Position numbers and translations under genes: made by a program | Assembly (NCBI GenBank): GCA_024401295.1 | Contig: JAKSLG010000003.1 | Coordinates: forward strand, 1-64,000 | Source of the DNA: Bacteroidales bacterium | GTDB lineage: Bacteria > Bacteroidota > Bacteroidia > Bacteroidales > Marinilabiliaceae | Direction of reading: 5' to 3' | Length of the DNA: 64,000 nucleotides | Shown here: one piece after another, positions 1-8,180 of the stretch | Numbering within the stretch: the first letter of the stretch is position 1 | Layout of the letters: each line of letters begins with the position of its first letter | The notes under the pieces: model-generated | Databases searched by the model: none | The model's input: the letters and a program-made list of their open reading frames with translations, nothing else | Told to the model about the DNA's origin: nothing

Positions 1-94
1 GAATTGACCGCTTGTTTCCTTTGTTTGCACTTGTCTCCAGTATGTCAATGTCCTTTGAACTTCTGTCCTTAAGCCCCCGGTTCGTTTCCGAAAG
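1..94 (-). other. Probable rRNA operon leader (partial)
   Basis: Read on the minus strand, this stretch follows a very strong promoter and carries a CAAAGGACATTGACAT segment that resembles the leader between the rRNA promoter and 16S rRNA in Bacteroidales. No 16S sequence itself is in the window; it would lie beyond position 1. The call is inference from resemblance to known leaders. The plus-strand open frame at 12-254 in this stretch looks like chance. Confidence 0.5.
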
Positions 95-99
95 CGGGT

Positions 100-132
100 G
101 CAAAATTAGAACCTTTTTTCTTCCCCTCCAAA
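100..132 (-). promoter_or_regulatory. Strong promoter reading leftward, probably of an rRNA operon
   Basis: On the minus strand a TTTG element (129-132) is followed after 20 bases by TAATTTTGC (100-108), a full match to the Bacteroidota primary sigma factor consensus TTTG-N19-21-TAnnTTTG. A-rich sequence further upstream (about 145-165) could act as an UP element. Transcription would begin near 93. Confidence 0.65.
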
Positions 133-335
133 TGTTTTCAGCTGTTTTTTTACATCCGCACCCCGCTTTTTCACTTATCGGCATGATTCTCACCGACTTG
201 CATGGCATGTTAAAAAGTGTAATACGTCGATTTATCACATACCACGAACAATAATAAGGCATCATTCTACATCACAAAAGTTGCAACTGAGCAAAAAAAA
301 ATATATCTTTACACACAAATCGAAATAGCGAAAGA
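133..335. other. Intergenic region between divergent transcripts
   Basis: The stretch holds the upstream side of the leftward rRNA-type promoter and, near its right end, the promoter of the antiporter gene. I see no coding sequence or RNA gene in it. Confidence 0.5.
281..312 (+). promoter_or_regulatory. Promoter of the antiporter-miaA unit
   Basis: TTG at 281-283, then 20 bases, then TATCTTTAC at 304-312, which matches TAnnTTTG except for the last base. The antiporter ATG lies 24 bases downstream. Confidence 0.5.
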
Positions 336-1607
336 ATGTCATCTGCAATTATTGCTCTCGGATTACTTTACTTCATTGGACACTTGCTAACGCATTTCTT
401 CAAGCGTACAAAAGTGCCCGATGTGCTTATTTTGATCATATTCGGCATATTAGTCGGACCCGTTTTTCATTTTGTAGATCCACAATCAATTGGTGTTGCT
501 GGCAATTTGTTTACTACAATAGCACTTATTGTGATTCTTTTTGAGGGCGGACTTGGACTTGAAGTATCGACGCTCATTCGCTCTGCAGCGCAAGCATTCA
601 AACTGACCACTATATTTTTCGTTGCCACTGCAGCCACAATATTTTCAATTCTATATTTTGGCTTCGAGTATTCGCCAATGGCTAGTGCATTGACTGGATT
701 TATCTGCGGCGGCACATCATCTGCAGTTGTCATTCCACTTATCGGAGCTCTGAAAACTGGGAAAGAGGCCTCTACCATCTTAATTATAGAGTCGGCACTT
801 ACAGATGTCCTCTGCATCGTTTTCACTCTTGGCGTTTTGCGAAGCTATGATAGCGGTGATTTCGAGATAGGAAAAATCATAGGAAGCCTGATTTCTTCGC
901 TCGTACTTGCATCGGTAATTGGCATTCTCGGAGGACTTGTCTGGCTTCGCCTACTCAACTGGGTTAGAACTGAAGTAAACACCCAGTTTGCTACGTTTGC
1001 ATTCATGTTTATTGTCTATGGTGTTGCAGAACTGCTCCACTTCAGCGGCCCTATTGCAGCATTGGCATTTGGCATCATACTTGGCAACAATCACCTTGTC
1101 ATAAAACAGATCGGCAAAGTTTCTGACGCATTTAACGTGGACAATGTTGGCATCATTTCCGATGCCGAGAAGAAATTATATAAGGAGATTGTATTTCTTT
1201 TAAAGATATTCTTCTTTATATACATAGGTATAAGCATCCCTGTCGAACAAATGTTCATTGTTGCAATTGCGGCAACTATTGTCATTGCTATTTATATTCT
1301 TCGTCCATTTGCAACAAAAATACTGGTAAGACATAGAATCACGCCATACGACAACATGATTATTTCCATAATGGTTCCAAAAGGATTGGCGGCTGCCGTG
1401 TTGGCTGGTCTTCCACAACAATATGGAATGATTGAAGGAGCAGATATTCAAGCGATTACCTACTATATAGTACTACTCAGCATCGTATTTACCTCTGTGC
1501 TGATACCATTGACAGAAAAGACACGCTTAGGTCATTCTCTGCAACGCTTTTTTGGTGTAGAAGAGCTGACGACCGACAAAAAAGAGATTGACAAAAATGC
1601 AGAATAA
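336..1607 (+). CDS. Cation/proton antiporter, CPA family
   Basis: A 423-residue integral membrane protein of the Na+/H+ exchanger family (PF00999 type), expected to exchange Na+ or K+ for protons across the inner membrane. Roughly twelve hydrophobic segments cover the whole chain. The glycine-rich GGTSSAVVIPLIGAL stretch (about residues 130-144) is followed by ESALTD, the position of the paired acidic ion-binding motif in CPA1/NhaP members. No C-terminal TrkA domain is present. Its last 11 bases overlap the start of miaA, so the two are probably co-transcribed and translationally coupled. The transported ion cannot be told from sequence. Confidence 0.85.
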   Translation: MSSAIIALGLLYFIGHLLTHFFKRTKVPDVLILIIFGILVGPVFHFVDPQSIGVAGNLFTTIALIVILFEGGLGLEVSTLIRSAAQAFKLTTIFFVATAATIFSILYFGFEYSPMASALTGFICGGTSSAVVIPLIGALKTGKEASTILIIESALTDVLCIVFTLGVLRSYDSGDFEIGKIIGSLISSLVLASVIGILGGLVWLRLLNWVRTEVNTQFATFAFMFIVYGVAELLHFSGPIAALAFGIILGNNHLVIKQIGKVSDAFNVDNVGIISDAEKKLYKEIVFLLKIFFFIYIGISIPVEQMFIVAIAATIVIAIYILRPFATKILVRHRITPYDNMIISIMVPKGLAAAVLAGLPQQYGMIEGADIQAITYYIVLLSIVFTSVLIPLTEKTRLGHSLQRFFGVEELTTDKKEIDKNAE

Positions 1608-2508
1608 CCTTATAGTGGTCCTTGGACCAACAGCTTGTGGCAAAACAACATTTGCTGCACATCTGGCATACAAAATCGACGGAGAAATAATAAGCGGAGA
1701 TTCTCGACAAGTATATCGAGACATGACGATTGGCACAGGAAAAGATCTGGCAGACTATATTGTCGATGGGAAGCAGATTCCATATCATCTTGTTGACATT
1801 TGCGAGGCTGGTGAGAAATATAACGTCTATAGATTTCAGAATGATTTTCAAGAAGCATTTCTCGACATCACATCACGGGGAAAAACACCGATTTTGTGCG
1901 GAGGAACAGGCCTATACATCGAAGCTGTACTGAAAAACTACAGACATACAAGCGTACCACCAGACAAAGAACTTCGTGCTTCGCTTGAAAGCAAAAGTCT
2001 CGAAGAATTGACTGAAATTCTAGCACAATACAAATCGCTACACAACACAACCGACACAGATACAAAGACAAGAGCAATACGCTCAATTGAGATTGAAAAA
2101 TTCTACGCAGAAAACCCAATTGACGAAAGCGAAATGCTTGATCTCAAACCACTTGTTATTGGACTTGATATTGAACGCGACTTGAGACGCGAGAAAATCA
2201 CTCGCAGACTCAACGCCAGATTTGAGGAAGGAATGGTCGAAGAGGTTCAAAAACTACTGGATAGAGGTATTTCAGCCGAAGACCTCATTTATTATGGGTT
2301 GGAATATAAATACCTTACACTTTACGCGACAGGGAATATGACATTTGATCAAATGAAAGCAGAATTGGAGATAGCAATTCATCAGTTTGCAAAAAGACAA
2401 ATGACATGGTTCCGTGGAATGGAGAGACGAGGGACACATATAGAGTGGATCGATGCAGCATTGCCAATGGAGGAAAAGCTTGATAAGGTCCTTGCTTTGA
2501 TGGCATAG
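1597..2508 (+). CDS. miaA: tRNA dimethylallyltransferase MiaA
   Basis: MiaA transfers the dimethylallyl group to N6 of adenosine 37 in tRNAs that read UNN codons. The 303-residue protein has the P-loop GPTACGKT near its N terminus, the DSRQVYR motif and GTGK segment of the substrate site, and GGTGLYI around residue 107, all typical of the family; the length is normal. The ATG at 1597 is preferred to the upstream TTG at 1588 because homologues begin close to the P-loop. It overlaps the antiporter stop codon by 11 bases. Bacteroidales often carry two miaA paralogues, so this may not be the only copy. Confidence 0.93.
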   Translation: MQNNLIVVLGPTACGKTTFAAHLAYKIDGEIISGDSRQVYRDMTIGTGKDLADYIVDGKQIPYHLVDICEAGEKYNVYRFQNDFQEAFLDITSRGKTPILCGGTGLYIEAVLKNYRHTSVPPDKELRASLESKSLEELTEILAQYKSLHNTTDTDTKTRAIRSIEIEKFYAENPIDESEMLDLKPLVIGLDIERDLRREKITRRLNARFEEGMVEEVQKLLDRGISAEDLIYYGLEYKYLTLYATGNMTFDQMKAELEIAIHQFAKRQMTWFRGMERRGTHIEWIDAALPMEEKLDKVLALMA

Positions 2509-2614
2509 TTTCAATATCACGCAATCCAGCAGACATCCGCAATCAATTCGAAAGTCAAAAGAAGCCTTAAGTATAAATTTTCTTAATTCAAGCTTCATTT
2601 TAATATCAAATCAT

Positions 2615-2623
2615 TATATTTGC
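2615..2623 (+). promoter_or_regulatory. -7 box of dapD promoter
   Basis: TATATTTGC is an exact match to the Bacteroidota -7 element, 29 bases before the dapD ATG. No clear -33 element was seen. Confidence 0.6.
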
Positions 2624-2651
2624 ACTGCTAAAAATTAAAAATCATAAGGCA

Positions 2652-3476
2652 ATGGATATAACTGATTTGAAATCGACAATTGAGAACGCATGGGAAGACC
2701 GCTCTCTCTTGGCTGCGTCAAAGACAAAAGATTGCATCAATATAATAGTTGACCTTTTGGATAAGGGTCTTTTGCGTGTTGCAGAACCTCTTGAAAATGG
2801 AGAGTGGCAAGTAAACGAATGGATAAAAAAAGCGGTAATCCTCTATTTCCCACTCAAGCAAATGAAATCTATTGAGGTAGGACCATTTGAATATTACGAC
2901 AAAGTTCCACTCAAAGAACATTATGAAGAACTAGGTGTACGTGTTGTTCCTCCAGCAGTTGTTCGCTATGGTTCATTCATTGAGCGTGGTGCAGTGCTTA
3001 TGCCTTCTTACGTAAACATTGGCGCACACGTTGGCAGTGGTACAATGGTCGATACTTGGGCTACTGTTGGTAGTTGTGCGCAGATCGGACAAGGCGTTCA
3101 TTTGAGCGGTGGTGTTGGTATTGGCGGAGTTCTCGAACCTGTCCAAGCTGCTCCCGTAATCATTGAAGATCACGCATTCATCGGTTCTCGCTGCATTGTC
3201 GTTGAAGGATGTCATGTTGGTGCAGAAGCTGTGCTCGGAGCCGGAACAGTTTTGACTGGCTCTACAAAAATTGTTGACGTTACAGGTTCTGAACCAATAA
3301 TAACAAAGGGATACGTTCCACCTCGTTCTGTTGTGATTCCTGGAACAATAACGAAAAAATTCCCTGCCGGTGAATTTGGAACTTCTTGTGCTCTTATCAT
3401 TGGCAAACGAAAGGAATCGACAGACCGCAAGACATCGCTTAACGAATGTCTTAGAGACTTTGACGTTGCAGTATAA
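2652..3476 (+). CDS. dapD: Tetrahydrodipicolinate N-succinyltransferase DapD
   Basis: DapD transfers a succinyl group from succinyl-CoA to tetrahydrodipicolinate in the succinylase branch of diaminopimelate and lysine synthesis. The 274-residue chain has an N-terminal helical domain and then hexapeptide repeats of a left-handed beta-helix (about residues 105-230), including VNIGAHVGSGTMVDTWATVG and LSGGVGIGGVLEP, which are diagnostic for DapD. It stands alone between its own promoter and a strong terminator. lysA and lysC of the same pathway lie near 56-58 kb. Confidence 0.95.
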   Translation: MDITDLKSTIENAWEDRSLLAASKTKDCINIIVDLLDKGLLRVAEPLENGEWQVNEWIKKAVILYFPLKQMKSIEVGPFEYYDKVPLKEHYEELGVRVVPPAVVRYGSFIERGAVLMPSYVNIGAHVGSGTMVDTWATVGSCAQIGQGVHLSGGVGIGGVLEPVQAAPVIIEDHAFIGSRCIVVEGCHVGAEAVLGAGTVLTGSTKIVDVTGSEPIITKGYVPPRSVVIPGTITKKFPAGEFGTSCALIIGKRKESTDRKTSLNECLRDFDVAV

Positions 3477-3506
3477 GCAAGACAGCATTAAACATCCATA
3501 ATTATC

Positions 3507-3541
3507 AAGATGGAACAGAGGCATATCTGTTCCATCTTTTT
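3507..3541 (+). terminator. Rho-independent terminator after dapD
   Basis: A perfect 13-base stem (3507-3519 with 3526-3538) around a six-base loop is followed by a T run. Confidence 0.85.
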
Positions 3542-3576
3542 CTTTGCACACGTCCGTAGACTATTTTTAGCAACAT

Positions 3577-3585
3577 TATCTTTGC
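3577..3585 (+). promoter_or_regulatory. -7 box for the tsaC-type gene and thioesterase
   Basis: TATCTTTGC matches the Bacteroidota -7 box exactly and lies 47 bases before the ATG at 3632. Confidence 0.6.
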
Positions 3586-3631
3586 ATTATCATTAGTTTG
3601 TGATAGTTTTGCTCTACGAAATAAAAAGACG

Positions 3632-4195
3632 ATGGAAGAAGATATAAAAAAATGCATTGAAGTACTTCGCAACGGAGGATTGATATTATATCCAACAGAT
3701 ACTGTATGGGGTATCGGATGCGATGCAACAAATAGCGAAGCTGTAAAAAAAGTGTATGCTCTAAAGCAACGAGACGATTCGAAAAGCTTGATTGTCCTCT
3801 TCGACAATGTTCAGAGAATTTGTGGATATGTTGACAGAATGCCGGATGTGGCATACGACATGATAGAGCTGAGCGACAAGCCACTCACATTGATTCTTGA
3901 CGGAGCAAAAAATCTTGCAGCCAACCTTATTGCTGCAGATGGTTCTGTTGGAGTACGTGCTACAAATGAAAAGTTCAGTCATGACTTGTGTATGCGATTC
4001 CGGAAACCCATCGTATCCACTTCTGCGAACATAAGCGGACAACCAGCCGCCGCCATATTCAGCGAAATTTCGCCAGAGATAATTGCGGGAGTAGATTACG
4101 TTGTAGACTACAGGAAAGATGATATGCAAAAACATAAACCTTCCAGCATCATACGACTACAGCGGAATGGCATGGTGAAAATTATTAGAGATTAG
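3632..4195 (+). CDS. L-threonylcarbamoyladenylate synthase (Sua5/YrdC/YciO family)
   Basis: The enzyme makes threonylcarbamoyl-AMP from threonine, bicarbonate and ATP for the t6A37 modification of ANN-decoding tRNAs. The 187-residue protein is a single YrdC domain: the YPTDTVWGIGCDA motif at about residues 20-32, KxRxxxKSL-like basic substrate residues (LKQRDDSKSL) and the GVRATNEKF and STSANISGQP signatures are all present. The C-terminal Sua5 domain is absent, so it is the short TsaC form. The thioesterase gene begins 13 bases downstream and probably shares its mRNA. YciO-type paralogues of unclear role are the main alternative. Confidence 0.88.
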   Translation: MEEDIKKCIEVLRNGGLILYPTDTVWGIGCDATNSEAVKKVYALKQRDDSKSLIVLFDNVQRICGYVDRMPDVAYDMIELSDKPLTLILDGAKNLAANLIAADGSVGVRATNEKFSHDLCMRFRKPIVSTSANISGQPAAAIFSEISPEIIAGVDYVVDYRKDDMQKHKPSSIIRLQRNGMVKIIRD

Positions 4196-4208
4196 AGTTT
4201 TTACTACT

Positions 4209-4646
4209 ATGGATTTTTTTGATAAAGACATTACGACACATAATTTTCCTGAACGAGAGATTGTTCAAAAGCGCTTTAACGACCTTGACGGTCTTCGACA
4301 CGTGAATAATGGTGTGCAGCAATCGTATTTCGACATCGGACGTGCAAACTACCTTAAACGCATCTATGGAGAGAAATTTTATTGCAATGACCGAGTACTA
4401 CTGGTCGCATCTTACAAAACAGACTTCATTGCCCAGATTCGTCTTGAAGACAACGTAGAGGTCTGCACATCCGTCTATCACCTCGGCAATAAAAGCCTAC
4501 GAATGATTCAGGTAATCAGGGGGACTGAAGACGGCAGAATCTACACGAAATCGGATTCCGTAATGGTCGCAATCGAGACAAAAGAAGGCAAAAGCATCGT
4601 CATTCCAGAAGAATGGAGAAAAAAAATAGAGGAGATTGAAAAGTAA
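4209..4646 (+). CDS. Hot-dog fold acyl-CoA thioesterase, FadM/YbgC type
   Basis: A 145-residue single hot-dog domain protein expected to hydrolyse acyl-CoA thioesters in the cytoplasm. The N-terminal RFNDLDGLRHVNN segment aligns with the family motif that carries the catalytic Asp, and is followed by the helix that packs in the dimer (YFDIGRANYLKR). The usual Gly before HVNN is Arg here. It lies 13 bases after the YrdC-domain gene. The substrate is unknown; 4-hydroxybenzoyl-CoA annotations in this family are usually not meaningful. Confidence 0.75.
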   Translation: MDFFDKDITTHNFPEREIVQKRFNDLDGLRHVNNGVQQSYFDIGRANYLKRIYGEKFYCNDRVLLVASYKTDFIAQIRLEDNVEVCTSVYHLGNKSLRMIQVIRGTEDGRIYTKSDSVMVAIETKEGKSIVIPEEWRKKIEEIEK

Positions 4647-4720
4647 TTTCAAAGTAGACGGATTAGGAACAACACATCCCAAGTAAAAAAACAGTAATCA
4701 TATATCAACCATAAAAAGAA

Positions 4721-4760
4721 AAGCGGAAGCCTGGATCACCAAGCTTCCGCTTACTTATTT
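4721..4760 (-). terminator. Terminator of the type IX-secreted protein gene
   Basis: AAGCGGAAGC (4721-4730) pairs with GCTTCCGCTT (4743-4752). Read on the minus strand the stem is followed by a T-rich run, so it ends the leftward transcript; on the plus strand the tail is poor but the same hairpin could also stop the thioesterase mRNA. Confidence 0.8.
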
Positions 4761-4775
4761 CAGATTGTGTATCTA

Positions 4776-7760
4776 TTAGAATCTAACCTTCTCACGTTTT
4801 ACCTGACCATCGGCAGTCGTAACCTCTGCAACGTAGATACCGCTAAGAGCATTTGCAATCACATTGCGACGCTCAGAGATTTCGTTTACAGAAACCATAT
4901 GACCAGTCATGTCATAGAGACGAACCACTGCTGAAGTTTCAGATGGGAGGCTAACGATGAGACCCTCTGCATTTGCTGCAACACGAATCTTAGAAACAGT
5001 GTTCTTGCTTACTGCTGTTGCATCGCCATCGCCACCTTCGACAGACTTATTGCCGAACGAAATCTCGAAACGATCTTTGATATCAACACCCTTTTCTGCC
5101 GTGAAAGAATAAGAACCGACCTCACGGAGGTTAACCTCCTTGTCAAGGACATTGTCCTTCAAAATGATCTCATCAGCAGAATCGAACTCGTTTAGATTTG
5201 AAGCAATGATTGTTGCATCAGAGCCACCATTCAACTTCACGCCCAAAGTGACACTTTCGACATCTTTAACTTCAGGATAGAAAGGAATAACAAGCTTTTT
5301 ATCCTCATTCTTCAACGCATAAATCTGACTCATTTTGTCTTCATCAGTCAACTTATTTGCATCGCCCTCGAAGTTATACAACTCGCCACCTTCACGGAAT
5401 ACCAAAGCCAACTCATCACTCTTACCACCGTTGTTAACACGGAGACGAAGAACATCCGTTGAAACGGCAACAGACTTCAAACCAACACCATCGCCATCAA
5501 CGCCACGAGTCGGATACTTAATTTTCACAGTTGAAGCAGCTGTAGTCTTAACATAGAATGCCTGCTGTGGAGCAATTGTATTACCGATGTATACAGACTC
5601 ATCTGTTGCTGTATTGTAAGTACCGAATGTATATTCGCCACCTTGCAACGTTCTAACCCAAATCGTCTTCTCTACAGTAGAACCAAATTCAACCGAATTT
5701 TTTGCCTGAATTGGTGTCTGGAAAGGATTCTGGATAAGATTCCAGCCATATTTCTTACCCTTCGCTGTCACCACATTATACGTTTGGACACCATTGTATA
5801 GCTTTCCTGTCTGCGACAGAGTTCTTGTACCAGAACCTGCCAAGATCAAACTTGCGACGTTATGTTCACTATTAGCAAAACATGCATCGTCAATCTGAGA
5901 GAATCCATCACTAGACGCACTGTACTTTGCGAACGCGCCTGGACCATCTTCGCCCCAATTATCAATATTACCGCTTATCGTTGCAGAACCAACCATATAC
6001 TGCTGCATACAGTTGAACTCATGCTCAACAGTCACTGTGCGTGTGAAATCAGAGGCATAGAAAGACGCTGCATCCTCCACGCCATGACGAATAACAACAT
6101 CACCACCATAAATTCCACTGACTCCATCATCGTCTTTTGCGACGGATACCATAGATTTTGGATAAGCAGTAAATTTTGCATTTTTCAAATATATAGCGCC
6201 ATACTCTTCAACGTCAAGTATGCCATACACATCCACAGACTGATAAACTTCTATCGAACCATCAAAATCCGTACCCTGAACAATCAATTCTCCTTCATCA
6301 CTGATTCTCAGTTTTCCCACAGACATTTCCTTTCCATCAAGGGTTATTTTATGGTTAATAACGACTATATCATTTTCATCATCAGGATACGGACTTGCAC
6401 CTTGTTCACTGCAACTCCAAGGATACTTGCTTCTAGATCCCGTCCACTGTCCATTACCTGTTGAAGTATATGTTCTAGGCTTAGTTACTTCTGTAGATTT
6501 CAAGTTACCCTTAACAGAACCGCCATCAGCGACATTCAGAGTTCCTGTGATATTGAGAGTAGAGCCATCACAGACTTCGATAGAGCCACCGTCGTTAACA
6601 TTTACGATAGTTTTATTACCATGCTCATTCTGTGCCATATTCCAAACGCCACCACAAACAGTAAGCTTTCCACTCACATTAATCTTATTGGCGTAGTTCT
6701 CACCTTGAGTAAAGTTAACAGATGTATCCTTTGCAATATTCACAACATCATTGCGAGTAGGCTTAAGGCTACTATTCATTACATAAAGTCCTGACTCCTG
6801 TTGGTATTTCCACTGTACAGAATTCCAATCGCCACTACTCATAGAGGTAATTGTCGCATTCTGATACACCCACTCATTATTTCCAAGAGCATTCTGATTC
6901 TCTTTTACGACACCAGAGTATTCAATATTCGCATTCTTATCAACATCAACCTTATCGCACTCAATTGTACCAGCGCCTTGAAGAGTACCGCCAGCCGCAA
7001 TCTGCAGCTCGCCAAGTTTTACATTTACGACACTATTTTTACTAACATTGAGCGTTGCACCAGATTCCACTACAACGGCACCTTTGTGAGCACCGCCATC
7101 GCCCCAGTTCTGAGAGCACTCAATATCAATGCTGCCACCATTAACGAGCTTGAGTTCGCCATCGACCTCAACACCACCGAGAGAAAGCTTTTCAGAAGTT
7201 GTCATCTTCAAGCCCTCAGCAATATGGGCGACATCCTCATTCTGGGCAACCTTACCTGGATAGCCGTATCCTGTGGCAGGAGTCCAATAAGAGATATTTA
7301 CATCTGGATAACAAGACCAATTAGCACCATCAGTCCAATTCGAAGATGAAGACTTAAGATAATATTGATGGCCATTCCAATACTGAGGATCGATTTCTCT
7401 TGCCAATCCATCAACAAACAGTGAAGATTCCTTGCTGCAATTAAAGTTAACGTTAAAAGTCTTCATTGTAACAAGACCTGTGCCAGAAACAAGTCCTGTA
7501 CCACTTTGACCTCCTGCCTTGAATTGTCCTGCAGTAACATCCAATTCACCATTAACAACACACTCGCCATTAACAACGAGGCCGAAATTTTCAGAAACCG
7601 TTAGTTTTCCGCCCTCAGCCACACTCAAAGCATCGACTGTCTTCCACTCAGAAATATGCACATCATCACCTGCAGCAACGACCAAAGACTCTGCTTGAGA
7701 TGTCTGGCAAATGCCGAATGCAAATACAAGAGTGCTAAAAAATAGACCTAGATTTTTCAT
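4776..7760 (-). CDS. Large surface protein with type IX secretion C-terminal domain
   Basis: A 994-residue predicted cell-surface or secreted protein. It has a signal peptide (residues 1-23, ending SQAES). The body is beta-strand-rich, with at least three diverged repeats that each start with a tryptophan-rich NW or QW segment and a P-x-x-x-D-x-V-x-I element and continue as GGxLxV-type strands (around residues 140-215, 300-400 and 430-520), as in adhesin-like beta-solenoids. The last 75 residues (RLYDMTGHMV, then LSGIYVAEVTTADGQVKREK) match the type A sorting domain of the type IX secretion system. A 66-residue ORF ends two bases upstream and shares its promoter. The binding target is unknown; no catalytic domain was recognised. 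Confidence 0.8.
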   Translation of the reverse strand: MKNLGLFFSTLVFAFGICQTSQAESLVVAAGDDVHISEWKTVDALSVAEGGKLTVSENFGLVVNGECVVNGELDVTAGQFKAGGQSGTGLVSGTGLVTMKTFNVNFNCSKESSLFVDGLAREIDPQYWNGHQYYLKSSSSNWTDGANWSCYPDVNISYWTPATGYGYPGKVAQNEDVAHIAEGLKMTTSEKLSLGGVEVDGELKLVNGGSIDIECSQNWGDGGAHKGAVVVESGATLNVSKNSVVNVKLGELQIAAGGTLQGAGTIECDKVDVDKNANIEYSGVVKENQNALGNNEWVYQNATITSMSSGDWNSVQWKYQQESGLYVMNSSLKPTRNDVVNIAKDTSVNFTQGENYANKINVSGKLTVCGGVWNMAQNEHGNKTIVNVNDGGSIEVCDGSTLNITGTLNVADGGSVKGNLKSTEVTKPRTYTSTGNGQWTGSRSKYPWSCSEQGASPYPDDENDIVVINHKITLDGKEMSVGKLRISDEGELIVQGTDFDGSIEVYQSVDVYGILDVEEYGAIYLKNAKFTAYPKSMVSVAKDDDGVSGIYGGDVVIRHGVEDAASFYASDFTRTVTVEHEFNCMQQYMVGSATISGNIDNWGEDGPGAFAKYSASSDGFSQIDDACFANSEHNVASLILAGSGTRTLSQTGKLYNGVQTYNVVTAKGKKYGWNLIQNPFQTPIQAKNSVEFGSTVEKTIWVRTLQGGEYTFGTYNTATDESVYIGNTIAPQQAFYVKTTAASTVKIKYPTRGVDGDGVGLKSVAVSTDVLRLRVNNGGKSDELALVFREGGELYNFEGDANKLTDEDKMSQIYALKNEDKKLVIPFYPEVKDVESVTLGVKLNGGSDATIIASNLNEFDSADEIILKDNVLDKEVNLREVGSYSFTAEKGVDIKDRFEISFGNKSVEGGDGDATAVSKNTVSKIRVAANAEGLIVSLPSETSAVVRLYDMTGHMVSVNEISERRNVIANALSGIYVAEVTTADGQVKREKVRF

Positions 7761-7762
7761 AC

Positions 7763-7963
7763 TTATTTCATTTTATCATCATCAAAAGAGTTACTATAAA
7801 TATCCTCAGCCGCAGAAGTACTCTTATTTCCTCCCCACGACCAATCCTCGAAGATACCGCCACCCGGATGTGTATCCGAACTAGAAAGCATCATCACATT
7901 GATATCTTCATCGATTTCGCACTCAACGACGCGAGGTGCGACATATTTAATTTTCTGTTCCAT
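7763..7963 (-). CDS. Small acidic protein of unknown function upstream of the type IX-secreted protein
   Basis: A 66-residue acidic ORF with no signal peptide or membrane segment. It begins MEQKIKYVAPRVVECEID and has a glycine-containing middle (HPGGGIFEDWSWGGN) and an Asp-rich tail. Short proteins of this layout (YxxPxVxxxExD, then Ser/Gly-rich) are common in Bacteroidales, often ahead of secreted-protein genes, but I know of no assigned role. Its stop lies two bases from the next start, so translation is probably coupled. The -7 box TAACTTTG lies about 32 bases before the ATG, which supports a real gene. It might be a peptide precursor, since GG motifs precede the Trp-rich tail, but no maturation enzyme is nearby. 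Confidence 0.6.
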   Translation of the reverse strand: MEQKIKYVAPRVVECEIDEDINVMMLSSSDTHPGGGIFEDWSWGGNKSTSAAEDIYSNSFDDDKMK

Positions 7964-7994
7964 AATCTACCTCTAATTTGGTACTTTTACGGCA

Positions 7995-8002
7995 CAAAGT
8001 TA
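7995..8002 (-). promoter_or_regulatory. -7 box for the 66-residue ORF and the surface protein
   Basis: On the minus strand the sequence is TAACTTTG, an exact TAnnTTTG match, about 32 bases before the small ORF. Confidence 0.55.
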
Positions 8003-8142
8003 CAAATAGTTTCCCAAATGAGCAATTAAGGCGTCACTTTAACATTGTTTCATTCATCATCACACAACTCGTTGCTTTTGTTACAAAAAGTCAAAAAAAC
8101 ACAATAAATCAAGCGCAATAATAATTTTTGGCACAAAATATG

Positions 8143-8151
8143 TACTTTTGC
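8143..8151 (+). promoter_or_regulatory. -7 box of the BspA-like gene
   Basis: TACTTTTGC, an exact match, 30 bases before the ATG at 8181. With the leftward promoter at 7995-8002 it forms a divergent promoter region for two surface-protein units. Confidence 0.55.
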
Positions 8152-8180
8152 GAACCTAAATTTGGTAAAACACATACGAT

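Noticed and set aside
12-254. 80-residue open frame at the left edge
   Set aside because: It runs antisense to a probable rRNA leader and promoter, has no -7 box ahead and no recognisable protein features.
1588-1596. TTG start for miaA
   Set aside because: The ATG nine bases later gives the usual N terminus next to the P-loop.
7763-7963. Bacteriocin or modified peptide cluster
   Set aside because: The small ORF has GG sites, but no modification enzyme, peptidase-transporter or immunity gene is nearby.
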